From NCBI GenBank assembly GCA_905221605.1, contig CAJNDS010002254.1, forward strand, positions 186,001-250,000: 64,000 nt of DNA. The letters run 5' to 3'. Source of the stretch: Symbiodinium natans. Lineage: Eukaryota; Sar; Dinophyceae; Suessiales; Symbiodiniaceae. The notes below the pieces were generated by a model. The model was given only the letters and a program-made list of their open reading frames with translations, had not been told where the DNA came from and did no database searches. Both the position numbers and the translations under genes were made by a program. Below are positions 28,392 through 37,941 of the stretch, piece after piece (position 1 is the first letter of the stretch; the number at the start of each line of letters is the position of its first letter).

Positions 28392-31247
28392 CTACTCGAT
28401 ACCCTGTGGAGCAGTGTTGGGGGCACGAGTGGCGTTGCCAGCAACGTTGGAGCTACTGGCTCGCTCCAACTGAGGGCGCCTTGCGACCGCCTCATCGAGG
28501 GAGAATGCCTCAGCCGACACCCTCTGGAAATCCTCGATGTAGGACTGCGCGACCGGGTGCGTCTTGGCGACCTCAAGCCTAAGCCCTGCCTCCGCATTGG
28601 CTTTGCTGCTTGTGGTAAAATTGAGGCTCCCAATCAGCACCACCGCGCCATCAGGCCGCAGTAGGCAAAGGGCCTTGGCATGGTGAAGCCCTTGGATACC
28701 GGTACCTACTTTAGCCCCGCGGCCGTCGCGAGCATAGGCGTCGCGCACGGATGTGCCGCAACCCACCTTCACCTCGGCGCCTGCAGCCGCCAAGCGTTTC
28801 AACGCTTGCCACTGCAGTTTGGTGCGGTGGCATTGTCCCATGTCGGCGACAATCCGAACGCCTGCGCCCTTGCTAAGCGACGCTTCGATTGCCTCGATGC
28901 AGGATGGGCAATCTAAGCTGTACGCCCGGATGTAGATCACATCCTCTGCTGCTCCAGACCCAAGCAGCGTTTGGGCGGCCTGAACGTATGGCCCGCCCGC
29001 AAGGAATTCCGCTTCTTTGACTGGAGAACTCCTAGCGGGGACTGGGCCCTTGTTCCTCCGGCTGGGTGTGCGCGCCACAGTGGCAGTGGCGGCACGTTGC
29101 ACGAAGCCGGACTGTGCGTGGGCTGCGCTCGCTCCATCTGCTGGGGCCGCGGCCAGGTCACGACCCGCGAGCCCCTGAAAGCAGGAGAGCCCGCGGCTCT
29201 TGGCCGCAAGTTGGGAGAAACATCCTTCACTGTTCCCCAAACCCAACACAACCTTACCCTTAGCTAGGGCTTCGGAGGCGGTACTCCGAATGGAGTCTGT
29301 GAGCGCAGGACCCGCGCCTCGCTGGGCCGCGTGCAAAAACCCTAGGGATCGAGCGGTGTCCATTGCGGCATCGCAATGCCCGCAACGTCCCTCTGCTAGG
29401 TAAGCACGACAGCCACAGGCAGCTGTCTCCTCCTTGAGGTGCACCCAAACTTTATGGGTCACCCCTTTCTTAGTGCTCGCGACCTCAAACGTCGCTTCAG
29501 AGCCAAGGAGTTGAGACAGCCGCGCCTCAGGGGCCGCGGTGTTGCCATGTCGCAGATGCGCAATGCGATTGGCAACGGCACGACTCACGTACCACAGAAC
29601 AGCGCTGCACAAGATCACTACTACCAGAGTGATGGCTGTTCCGGCGACCCACACTGTCCGCCTGGCCCCATGACCGATTTCCTCGACCACGTCGGCCGAA
29701 ATTGTTGCAACCGCGTGCATGGAGTCCTCGACAACATGCACAGCCCCGCGGTGCAACTGCAAGGCAATCGGCGCCGACGCTGCAGCCGCCAGGCCCCACC
29801 AGCCGTTGATGTTCCCGTTGAGGGCGTGCATCAACCGATTGAGGAGCCCGCGACCCAGGAAAAAGGGGGTCCGCGGCGGAAGCGGAACACTTGGCGGCGG
29901 CCGGGCCGACCCGCACGGGAAGGCTGGGACCCAGCTTGTGCTTGGGCGGGGTTGGAGCGCGGCAACTATGCCCGCGGCGTAAGCGCCCCAGGCGTACCTG
30001 CCCCTCCCCTTGGGCTTGCCCTTGGCATCGGACTTGCCTCTGCCCTTCGGCTTGCCCTGGCCCTTGCCACGGGCATCTGCCCAAGCACTCCAAGGGTCGC
30101 GGCCCTTGCCGTACGTCGCTTCTTCGCGACGTCGCTTACCGCCCCTCTTCTTGTGTTTGTTTCTAAGAAGAGGTTGGATGGTTTCTTGGTCCATCGCAAG
30201 ATTGGCCAGAAGGATCTCGTGCTCCAGCTCGTCCTGGCTGCTTTCGGAGCCAGAGTCCCTCTCTTCGCCACGCCGCGGATCAGGGATCCCGCGAGAGACG
30301 ACCTCTGCCAAACGGAGAGGGGTGCTGCAGCGAAAGCACAGCTGCCTGAATGAAAGATTCCATTCATAGCAGTTAGGGCACTGCCACCCTGCAATGCGGA
30401 GCGCTTCGTTGATGTGATCATCGCGCTCCGCCTTCTCCGCCTGGCGCCGCTCTCGCTTCTTGGCGCGCTCGGCCGCCTGCGCCTCCTCGGCCGCCTGGAG
30501 GGCTTCAGCGAGTTCCTCGTCGCTGAGAAGCCTCGCGGCATCCGCCCGCGCTTGTTGGTCTTCAAGCGCTTCGGCAGAAAACCTCCGCCTCCATTGCTCG
30601 GGCGCGGTTTGAGGGTCTACCTCCCACCACCCGATGTCGATCCCGTTGATCCATCGGCCGTCGCACGGGGCGCCCGCTTTCGGGCCGCCCGCGTGCGTGG
30701 TGAGGCACTGGTCCTCGGTAACCGGGTTGATGGCTTCGCAGAAGAAGCACCGCCAGCTGCCGTAGGGGTAAAAGCGGCCTTCGACGTAGGCTCGGTTGGC
30801 TGGGAGGGCGACATCGTCCGCCTCATCCGCGGTGCCTGCCTCCATCTCAACCGAGACCTCCTCGTCCTTGACAACCTCAGCTTCCTCCTCCTGTTCCTCC
30901 TTGACCAGGGGCTCTTCTTGCTCCCGGCCAATGTTGAGGTCAAGGCTATCCGCGGCTGGGTCGCCCGCGAAGAAGGAATCGATCTCCTGGGCATGCAGAT
31001 CGTCAAGAGGCGTCACCAGGTCTGGCGAGTAATCCCGCTTGGAACGACGCTCTGCCAGGCGTTGCTGAACGTCGCTTCGGGCGGCCCGAGGGCCCGCCCG
31101 CGCGGAGCGGCCTCCCGCGGACTCGGCCTCCTCCGTGGGCTCGCTCTTGGGCGTGGACCCTCCACCGCTACTCTCCGGAGCGGGATCCAGCTCGGGGCCA
31201 CCCCGGTGGATGACTACCACCATAAATGTAGTGCGATCCGTCCTCAA
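28392..31247 (-). CDS. retrotransposon ORF3: RanBP2 fingers, membrane segment, PLD/HKD domain
   Basis: 951 codons; an ATG about 23 bp inside the frame (MVVVIHRGG) is the likely start if translated separately. Domains in order: an acidic region; an atypical zinc finger CFFC...C...C (about 170-200); a canonical RanBP2 finger WQCPNCYEWN...CFRC (about 283-303, C-x2-C-x3-N-x6-C-x2-C); a basic GKGQGKPKGRGK region; one strong membrane segment, VWVAGTAITLVVVILCSAVL (about 535-560); CxC...CGHC cysteines; and a single phospholipase-D-type motif at about 845-870, HHAKALCLLRPDG...IGSLNFT. A single HKD after a membrane anchor is the layout of Nuc/Zucchini-type nucleases, but the activity is only inferred. 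The frame overlaps the end of the upstream ORF by 80 bp and is in a different frame in both copies. This copy is intact; the second is cut by the assembly gap. Confidence 0.8.
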   Translation of the reverse strand: MRTDRTTFMVVVIHRGGPELDPAPESSGGGSTPKSEPTEEAESAGGRSARAGPRAARSDVQQRLAERRSKRDYSPDLVTPLDDLHAQEIDSFFAGDPAADSLDLNIGREQEEPLVKEEQEEEAEVVKDEEVSVEMEAGTADEADDVALPANRAYVEGRFYPYGSWRCFFCEAINPVTEDQCLTTHAGGPKAGAPCDGRWINGIDIGWWEVDPQTAPEQWRRRFSAEALEDQQARADAARLLSDEELAEALQAAEEAQAAERAKKRERRQAEKAERDDHINEALRIAGWQCPNCYEWNLSFRQLCFRCSTPLRLAEVVSRGIPDPRRGEERDSGSESSQDELEHEILLANLAMDQETIQPLLRNKHKKRGGKRRREEATYGKGRDPWSAWADARGKGQGKPKGRGKSDAKGKPKGRGRYAWGAYAAGIVAALQPRPSTSWVPAFPCGSARPPPSVPLPPRTPFFLGRGLLNRLMHALNGNINGWWGLAAAASAPIALQLHRGAVHVVEDSMHAVATISADVVEEIGHGARRTVWVAGTAITLVVVILCSAVLWYVSRAVANRIAHLRHGNTAAPEARLSQLLGSEATFEVASTKKGVTHKVWVHLKEETAACGCRAYLAEGRCGHCDAAMDTARSLGFLHAAQRGAGPALTDSIRSTASEALAKGKVVLGLGNSEGCFSQLAAKSRGLSCFQGLAGRDLAAAPADGASAAHAQSGFVQRAATATVARTPSRRNKGPVPARSSPVKEAEFLAGGPYVQAAQTLLGSGAAEDVIYIRAYSLDCPSCIEAIEASLSKGAGVRIVADMGQCHRTKLQWQALKRLAAAGAEVKVGCGTSVRDAYARDGRGAKVGTGIQGLHHAKALCLLRPDGAVVLIGSLNFTTSSKANAEAGLRLEVAKTHPVAQSYIEDFQRVSAEAFSLDEAVARRPQLERASSSNVAGNATRAPNTAPQGIE

Positions 31248-34200
31248 GCTGGATTCGGTCCCCTCTCTTCAGGAGCGGGACCTTCGAGTGATCGTACCCG
31301 TTGGCTTTGTGGTACCGAATCACTCGGAGCATGGGCACCTCCCCATACCCACCGTCCTTTCCTCGGCGGAACAACCGTCCCCGCCAGTCTTGACGAAAAG
31401 GGTCAAGAGGTGCGGAGGGGCTGATCCCCAGGTTGGGCGGAAGAGAGGCGCCATGGCAGGCCGCCTGATGCAAGTGGTATTGCACCAGCGACTCAAAGGC
31501 CAGCCCGCATCCAGGAGCTGAGCATCCATAGTGGCCGTCAGCATTAGGGCGAGGCACCTCTGGGGCCGGGGCGGACTGGACGGTCCCGCCTCTCGAAGGC
31601 ATGGCGGAACTGCTCGATCCCGCACCCCCGGGGGCATCCTGACCATCGTCAGACACCTCTTCCCCGTCGGCGCCTTCCCCGGCCGCCCGATTCTCTCCCC
31701 CACGGCGCAGAGTTTTGAGGGATTCCTCACGCTTGGTGATCTTTTCTAACTTCACCATCGCGGTTCCCGCCACCTCCAGTATTCTCGACTGGAGTTTCTG
31801 CGCTCTCAGAAGAGCTTCGGACCGCGCGAGGTACTCCTTCGCGGTGCTGACCACCGATTGGCCAAGTTCGAGGACTCCTTCCTCTATGCTCCCGGCCTGG
31901 GCCCCACCAGCGGGCTCTTCGTCCTCCTTCACCTTGACCGCGGCTTGGGGCGCCCGCGTGTCGGGAAGATCCGAGCTGGAACTATCTTCCTCGACACCTT
32001 CAGCTTCTTGGGCTGCCTCTTCCTCGAGCGAGTCTTCGGCCTCGAGGGCATTGGGGCCAGGGACGTTGCGCCTAGGATACTCCTTGGGCTTCGCTGGAAA
32101 GATCGAAGTCTTAGGAGCCCCTGAAGCACGCCCTTTGGCCTTAGGCGCGGCCTTAGGAGGGGTAACAGGTCGGGCGGCCCCCGCGGCCATGACACGGCCC
32201 GCAGGGGCCAGCACAACCGTCGAGGAGCTCGCCGCGCCACTGCTGGCCGCAGCAGCTTGGGACGCTTGGACCGTGCCCAGTTTCGGTCCTCGCCCCAACG
32301 GCGGGTGGGGGCCCGCACTGATGTCGCCTAAACTCCTTAGGTCGACATGCTGGATCAACCGATCCACTTCTAACTCAGCTATTAAGATGGAGTAAACAGC
32401 TGAGCCTTTGGGGAGTGCCCAGATGCGGGAGATGCCGGTGGCTCTAATCTGGCCAGTGAGAGCCACCCCATCTGCTCCCGCATAGATAGGCACTCCGGCG
32501 TCCCGCAGGACCGCCAACCGGACCTCGACTATGCAAGTCGATCCGCGGCGGAACCCGCGTCTCCCGTCCTCCCACTGCGTGGGGCAGTGCCCTAGGACGT
32601 AGTGCACCCCGAGGCGGCCTCCCGGCCCGCCGCCGGGGATCAAGCCATTCTCGATCAGGCTCGGCACGACATGCAAGTCCGTGCCGTGCCACATGGCCGG
32701 GCCATACCGATATATAAGATCGTTGATGGCGGTCTCACTTAGGCCCTCCATCATGAATCCCATAGGATGGCCGCAATCGGCCGAGTGGCCTTGGAAGGCA
32801 CGCAAGAAGCCAGCGTGCGAGGTATCCAACCTCGGTTTCCGCTGATTGGCGTCGTGCGCGACCGCCTGGTTGTACTGGTTGATGGTGATGCCGAGTTGTT
32901 CGATCAACTCATCAACCGGGTAGAGGCCGCCCGGAGCGAACCGGCCTCTACAACCAGCTTCGCCGTGCCGCATGCATCGGACTAGCATGCGCTGCACGTC
33001 GTCGATCGTGGGCGGGCCCTTTCGGCCCTTAGGGCCTGGACTCTTGCTCTTGCCCCTGCCCTTCGACCCTCCTCCACCCATCGCGGCACTGAGGCCCGCG
33101 GCTTTGCTGGACCTCCGATGGGCGAGGAAAACCTGACGCGCCCTTGAGCGGCCAGGACACGGCCCGCTGCAAGGGGCCGGTGTGCAGTAGTGGTAGGCAG
33201 CCGCTCCCGCGCGGCCAGGGCACGGCCCGCAGCGGGGCCTTGTGGTTGACCACGAAGGTCCGGGCGACCGATCGGTCGCTCCCGCGCGGTCTGGTCGCGA
33301 CCCGCAGCGGGGCGCAGTGCACAGGCACGAACGCGGGGAGGGACTACCTACCCTAGGTTCTACAACACACTTGAACCGCTGCGGCGGGGGTTTGGGGAGT
33401 TTCCTTAAGGTCTGGGCTCTAAGGCTTCTAAGGCTTCTGCTTCGACCTTGGACCGAACCTCTAGGCCTGCTTGCAAAACACTGGCTGCGAGACAGAGGAA
33501 CGAAGCTGCACGCGACGAACGACGAAAAATCCTTCTGCCCGCAGACCGGCGACCTGGGAAACGGCCCGCCCCAAAAACACCCGCCCTGAACACAGAAACA
33601 CCCGAACAGCCCCAACATCCTGAGCATCAGAACGCGCGTGGGGTGATTCTGGTCTGAGCGCGCCGCGTCATGGTTCGCGCGCTTGGTGTTGTGCGCACCG
33701 CGAACGCCTAAGGCTTCAAGAGCAGACGACGCGCTCTGCGGAGCTGCGACTGCCCCTTTGGCGCACGCTTCGCGCACCGCCCCCTCGGCTTGGGCATCAG
33801 TGAAAAACTGCCCATCAATGACCCTACCCGTCCTAACAGTAAGATCATCCACGTAGGCTATCCACTCCTTAGTATACTTAAGGCGCCTACCTCTGCCGGG
33901 GGCATAGGCCCTATCAACCACAAAGTTGAAATCATCTGGGCCGTTAATCGGGCCAAAGGTGAGGCCGACAGGGAGATATTTCCCTGATCTTGCCACAATG
34001 GCCAACACCTCGCGAGCACGCTTGGTGTTCCTAATTTGATTAAACCCACTAACCGCATCCACGAAGGTATACCAAACCGAACCTACTGCGGCGGCGAGCA
34101 CATCGCTACCCCGCCGACAATAGTACGTGGAGCGCTTAATTCGGGCATTCACACGGCGGTAGTCAACCACCAAGCGTCGCTTCCTATGCCGCTTGTAGCT

Positions 34201-37200
34201 GGGCATTTCCTTGGTCGGAAACGGCGCAGATCCCCAAGCCGAGCTGCCGCGGATCAACTGACCCCGCTTGCATTCTTCTTCAAGCTTGTCGTCGACCCAT
34301 TGCGCGGACTCGCCCCTCAGACTGTGAGGCTGGGACGAGACCGGCGGCCCGGTGGGGATGCAGTCATGGGCGAACTTCCTGACCGTGGTCCTGGTGGTGT
34401 CCTCCACCCAGAACCCAGCGGCCTTTCGCCGTATGACCTCCCTGACGGCTGCGATGTCAGCATCGGTCAGCCCTGGTCTGGTTGGTCCAGGCTCGATCTT
34501 CAAACCCGACCATACGAGGTCTCTATAGGCCTCGGTGCGCCTAGGATCCTCCGCGACCTTCTCGCCCGCAAGAGCATAGACCTCAAGGTCAGCCCGGACG
34601 GAATCCCAGTCCTTGGCGTCCGCCTTGGTTCGCCAAAACGCTTCCTTCTCAGCGGCGTACTTATCCACCTCCTTATCCAGCTCCGCACGCTCTGCTGGCG
34701 TGAGGTCCTCGCCCGAGCGCACGTCCGGGAGGGGAATGACTGGAGAGGGCTGTGGTGCAGCCGCGGCGCTATCCGCACCCGCAGTGGCTGGAAAGCTTTC
34801 AACTGCAGCGGTGCACAGCTCTTCTGCGCCCCTCAGACCAAGGTCCTGGAGTGATGCGCAGAAAGCCGCCCCTATGAGGTTGTAGTCGGCTTGCGCGCGC
34901 CCAACGTGCTTGTGCTGCACTGCGCCTAACGCATCCGGCCTACTACACCTCAAACCTACCGATTCTAAGCTGAAATCGGCGAGCCACAGGGCCCCGCTCT
35001 CAACGAGGTTGTCGCGGCCACTGGCCCGCGCGAACTGGCATATGTCAGCCCGCACGAAAGCCCAAGGCCAGCGTGGCTCTGCGAGCGTCCCAAACAAGGC
35101 GCCCCACTCCTCTAGCCGCCAGGGTTCCCACTCGCCTTTTTGTGCCTGCAAATGCAGCGCGACGTGGGCGCCCGCGCGCGTGCGTTCCTGCGCACACCGG
35201 ACGACTAGCTGAAGGAAAGCTCGGGGCACATTCTTGCCCTCAAGCCCAATCACGAGCACCTTCGGCTCTGCGCGCAAAACAGCGCCGCTAATTGCCTCTA
35301 AGTGCCCTTCTGCGGCCAGGTTCCAGGTGATCCCGTAGGCCTGTTTGCCTTGCACAAAAGCTGGAACAACCCTGTACCCGTGCCTCCTAGCCGCGTCGGA
35401 AACGACCGCGTCACCCCAAGCAACCTCTAAGACATCGGCAACCCCTCCAAGGAAATACTGCCGGAACCAACTCTCGACAGCACCCGACTCTGGGGAAGCC
35501 CTAGGCTGCAACACGCGGGGTTCCGCGACCAAGAGGTCCGCGAGGGCCTCTCGGATCGAGAGCACACCCGTTCTGGCGCGAGACGCTCTCTCGAGCGTCC
35601 TGTCCTGCAACGAGTACGCTCCCTTGTCCAACTTCCTGGCCGAGGCTGCAGCAAGCACGCTGTCGCGGTTCAGGTCGACCTTGGAAATGATCTCCCTGAC
35701 GGTAACCGCTTCGTGGGCCGGACGAGTCCCCTCTGAAAGCGTGAGCGCACCGTCCTCGGCGATGAATGCAAGCCGCCATTTGACGCGAACCCCGCTGGCG
35801 TCGGGGAGATAGCGGTGCACGCCGACCTGCGCACGGGCAGCATCTACCTGCGTAACCCGTCCTAACCTGCACACCTTAGGGCCTCCACCTACACCCCGAT
35901 AGGCAATGCGGTCGCCAAGGCGGAGGACGAAGTCCCTCCCGCGCCTGGTCAGCGTGAACTCCACTTGCTTGGCGTCGCCTTGAACCTGTTGCCCTAAGCT
36001 GGGGCGAGACGAGCCGTCCCCGCCGGTTCCATCGTCCTCAAAGACGACCGGCTCGCGGGATTCCGCGCCATCTGCATCCGCAGGAACAAGAATGCAGTCT
36101 TCTGCGTGCGCCTCCATCGGGCCGCGCCGGGCGGAAGAAGCGGAAGAAGTACCCCCCGACTCCATCGACACGGGCTCCAAGGTGAGCCTGTGGCCCTTGA
36201 CTTCCAACACGCGCCAGGGGCCGGTCAGACCCGGTTTCCAAGGCACACGCCCCGCCCCCTCTGAACGGGCCCTCGGAGCGTTCCAGACCACTCGGTCGCC
36301 TGGCTTAAGGTCCACAGTGCGCCTATGACGGTTTGCAAGTTTCGCCCGCGCTTCTGAAGACCGCGTCCAGTGCTCTCGGACCGCAGCAGCTAGCTCCGAG
36401 AACTGTTTGAACTGGCTCCGAGCCCAATCAGAGATGGGTTCAAACTGCAAGGCGTCTCGCAGGACGTCCTTTTCAAGTGGTAGAGAGAGCGACCAGCTCC
36501 GCTCTAGGTCCCTCGGGGTATACCCGTGGGGTCCCGGAGTGTTGTCTATGACGTACTCCGCCACCACGAGCCAATCCGACCAAGCTTCGGAAAGGGATGC
36601 GCCGACTTGTCTGACGACCGCCCCCAGCACCTTTTGAACTTCTTGGTGGACTCGCTCGTTTGCGCCCAACTCACAAGGCCTCAAGGGCGCGCTGAACCGC
36701 CACTCGGTCACAAGCATAGCGCTGAGTTCTGCCATGAGCGCATTCTTGAACTCTGGCCCTCTATCCGACCTGATGAGGCTCGGGATCGTCCTGCTGCGAA
36801 GCACACAGCGCACGAACGCCCTCCTGACTTCAGCATGAGTCAGAGACCTCATCGGCTCGAGGAGGACAGCGTGACTGAGGCAATCGAAGTACGTAAGCGA
36901 GTACCTATGCCCCTCCCTGTCCTCTCGGTTCGGACCTTCACAGTCCACGCTGACTTCCTGCCAGCATGTCTCGGCGCCACATTTGACCGCACGAGCTTCA
37001 ACCTTCGTCGGTCGAGAGCGGCCTTTAATGCAAGCGAGACATTTGGCGACCCAGGTCCGCACATCTTTCTCTAAGTCGGGCCACCAGACTGCCCTCTCTA
37101 GCAGCTTGACGGTAACCTCAGCAGACCTATGGGCCCCAAGGACTCCACAGTGGACTGAATTGTAGCAAGCGCGGCGCCAGGTCGCCCGCAGCCCCGTTGG

Positions 37201-37215
37201 GAACCACTGGGACAA
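31168..37215 (-). CDS. retrotransposon copy A, ORF2: integrase, methyltransferase-like, RT fingers/palm, Tpt1-like, C2H2
   Basis: 2015 codons. Integrase: zinc-binding H22, H29, C59, C62; catalytic D91, D151, E187 (SVDCEGP, RSDRGPEF, ANERVHQ); then a GPWRVLEV module like the GPY/F end. About 480-800 is a Rossmann-type region (VLEVAWGDAVVSDAARRHGY, ADICQFA, H.H) resembling the degenerate methyltransferase-like domain of algal retroelements. RT fingers/palm with RRLVVDYRRVN, FVDAVSGFNQI (about 1051) and YVDD (about 1121). Low-complexity sequence follows that may not be coding (about 1160-1380). The Tpt1/KptA-like domain (about 1400-1600) shows RMLVRCMRHG, AFQGHS and WHGT followed by a conserved GL. 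A C2H2 finger (CSAPGC...HLHQAACH) lies near 1900. The Tpt1 part has its own Met (MGGGGSKGRGK) and could be expressed separately. The left edge is not a real start: a deletion near 37185 shifts the upstream frame. Confidence 0.85.
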   Translation of the reverse strand: MSQWFPTGLRATWRRACYNSVHCGVLGAHRSAEVTVKLLERAVWWPDLEKDVRTWVAKCLACIKGRSRPTKVEARAVKCGAETCWQEVSVDCEGPNREDREGHRYSLTYFDCLSHAVLLEPMRSLTHAEVRRAFVRCVLRSRTIPSLIRSDRGPEFKNALMAELSAMLVTEWRFSAPLRPCELGANERVHQEVQKVLGAVVRQVGASLSEAWSDWLVVAEYVIDNTPGPHGYTPRDLERSWSLSLPLEKDVLRDALQFEPISDWARSQFKQFSELAAAVREHWTRSSEARAKLANRHRRTVDLKPGDRVVWNAPRARSEGAGRVPWKPGLTGPWRVLEVKGHRLTLEPVSMESGGTSSASSARRGPMEAHAEDCILVPADADGAESREPVVFEDDGTGGDGSSRPSLGQQVQGDAKQVEFTLTRRGRDFVLRLGDRIAYRGVGGGPKVCRLGRVTQVDAARAQVGVHRYLPDASGVRVKWRLAFIAEDGALTLSEGTRPAHEAVTVREIISKVDLNRDSVLAAASARKLDKGAYSLQDRTLERASRARTGVLSIREALADLLVAEPRVLQPRASPESGAVESWFRQYFLGGVADVLEVAWGDAVVSDAARRHGYRVVPAFVQGKQAYGITWNLAAEGHLEAISGAVLRAEPKVLVIGLEGKNVPRAFLQLVVRCAQERTRAGAHVALHLQAQKGEWEPWRLEEWGALFGTLAEPRWPWAFVRADICQFARASGRDNLVESGALWLADFSLESVGLRCSRPDALGAVQHKHVGRAQADYNLIGAAFCASLQDLGLRGAEELCTAAVESFPATAGADSAAAAPQPSPVIPLPDVRSGEDLTPAERAELDKEVDKYAAEKEAFWRTKADAKDWDSVRADLEVYALAGEKVAEDPRRTEAYRDLVWSGLKIEPGPTRPGLTDADIAAVREVIRRKAAGFWVEDTTRTTVRKFAHDCIPTGPPVSSQPHSLRGESAQWVDDKLEEECKRGQLIRGSSAWGSAPFPTKEMPSYKRHRKRRLVVDYRRVNARIKRSTYYCRRGSDVLAAAVGSVWYTFVDAVSGFNQIRNTKRAREVLAIVARSGKYLPVGLTFGPINGPDDFNFVVDRAYAPGRGRRLKYTKEWIAYVDDLTVRTGRVIDGQFFTDAQAEGAVREACAKGAVAAPQSASSALEALGVRGAHNTKRANHDAARSDQNHPTRVLMLRMLGLFGCFCVQGGCFWGGPFPRSPVCGQKDFSSFVACSFVPLSRSQCFASRPRGSVQGRSRSLRSLRAQTLRKLPKPPPQRFKCVVEPRVGSPSPRSCLCTAPRCGSRPDRAGATDRSPGPSWSTTRPRCGPCPGRAGAAAYHYCTPAPCSGPCPGRSRARQVFLAHRRSSKAAGLSAAMGGGGSKGRGKSKSPGPKGRKGPPTIDDVQRMLVRCMRHGEAGCRGRFAPGGLYPVDELIEQLGITINQYNQAVAHDANQRKPRLDTSHAGFLRAFQGHSADCGHPMGFMMEGLSETAINDLIYRYGPAMWHGTDLHVVPSLIENGLIPGGGPGGRLGVHYVLGHCPTQWEDGRRGFRRGSTCIVEVRLAVLRDAGVPIYAGADGVALTGQIRATGISRIWALPKGSAVYSILIAELEVDRLIQHVDLRSLGDISAGPHPPLGRGPKLGTVQASQAAAASSGAASSSTVVLAPAGRVMAAGAARPVTPPKAAPKAKGRASGAPKTSIFPAKPKEYPRRNVPGPNALEAEDSLEEEAAQEAEGVEEDSSSSDLPDTRAPQAAVKVKEDEEPAGGAQAGSIEEGVLELGQSVVSTAKEYLARSEALLRAQKLQSRILEVAGTAMVKLEKITKREESLKTLRRGGENRAAGEGADGEEVSDDGQDAPGGAGSSSSAMPSRGGTVQSAPAPEVPRPNADGHYGCSAPGCGLAFESLVQYHLHQAACHGASLPPNLGISPSAPLDPFRQDWRGRLFRRGKDGGYGEVPMLRVIRYHKANGYDHSKVPLLKRGDRIQLEDGSHYIYGGSHPPGWPRAGSRSGE

Positions 37216-37929
37216 CGACGGTTTGACCCGTCCTGAGGGTCACCTCGCGCTCAAGCAACCCGTCTCCGGATATCTCCATTGGCGGCTCTGGCTTGCGAAT
37301 CGAGCCCGCCAATGAGGGATCGCGCCGCTGACCCTCGTACCACGCCGTACGAAGGGATCCCGTGACTCGGAACTCCGAAATGTTCGCCGCGTCCCTTGCC
37401 TCGACCGCAAGCTGCTCACGACGATTTCGTCCTCCTCCGCGATCAGGCTCAAAGACGGAACACCGCCCTTAAACTCGACCTTGACCTTGGTTGAGGAATG
37501 GTCCCAAATGCACAGGATGGGGCTATGGCTAACGAGCTCTGGAACCACTGCAGGGCCCTTGTGCTCTTCACCCATAAACGCCAAAACTCTACCCTTCATC
37601 TTGCACTCATTGGCATTCTTCCCGCGACTGATAGCGCCCGCGGTCCAATGCCCTCCTACGCCCTCGTTGGACGAAGAGAATTGAGCAAGGACCCTTGACG
37701 CCTGCAGGGTAGACCTGCGGGGATCCGAAGCTGCTTCTCCGGTTGCCCGCCAGCCAATGACCTGAGTAACCCTACCCACAAGGGCTATCAGCTTGCCGAA
37801 GGAGGGGTCTAAGGCAACCTCTCTAACCTTAGACCTCCAGAGCACTTCACACTGCTCATTCACGACATGTCTGTGGCCGTGCCAGTTCACCACTGACGAC
37901 CAATGCACGACGATGTCGCCCTGAACCAC
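37127..37929 (-). pseudogene. retrotransposon copy A, linker between RNase H and integrase, frame broken
   Basis: In copy B this is one continuous frame. In copy A it is split by a nonsense change (TGC to TGA on the sense strand at about 37940), a 1-bp deletion near 37424 and an 11-bp deletion near 37183. The linker protein has no domain I recognise apart from HWSSVVNWHGHRHVV-type sequence. Confidence 0.7.
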
Positions 37930-37941
37930 ATTCAGGGGCGA

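Noticed and set aside
28392-29700. Envelope gene in the 3' ORF
   Set aside because: One membrane segment only, no signal peptide or glycoprotein features, and a PLD-like domain downstream.
30414-31424. 336-codon + strand ORF (repeated at 41202-42212)
   Set aside because: Exact shadow of the RanBP2-containing frame on the - strand. No domain; its composition mirrors the true frame.
34036-34854. 272-codon + strand ORF opposite the RT palm (also 44814-45626)
   Set aside because: Antisense shadow of RT; no independent motif.
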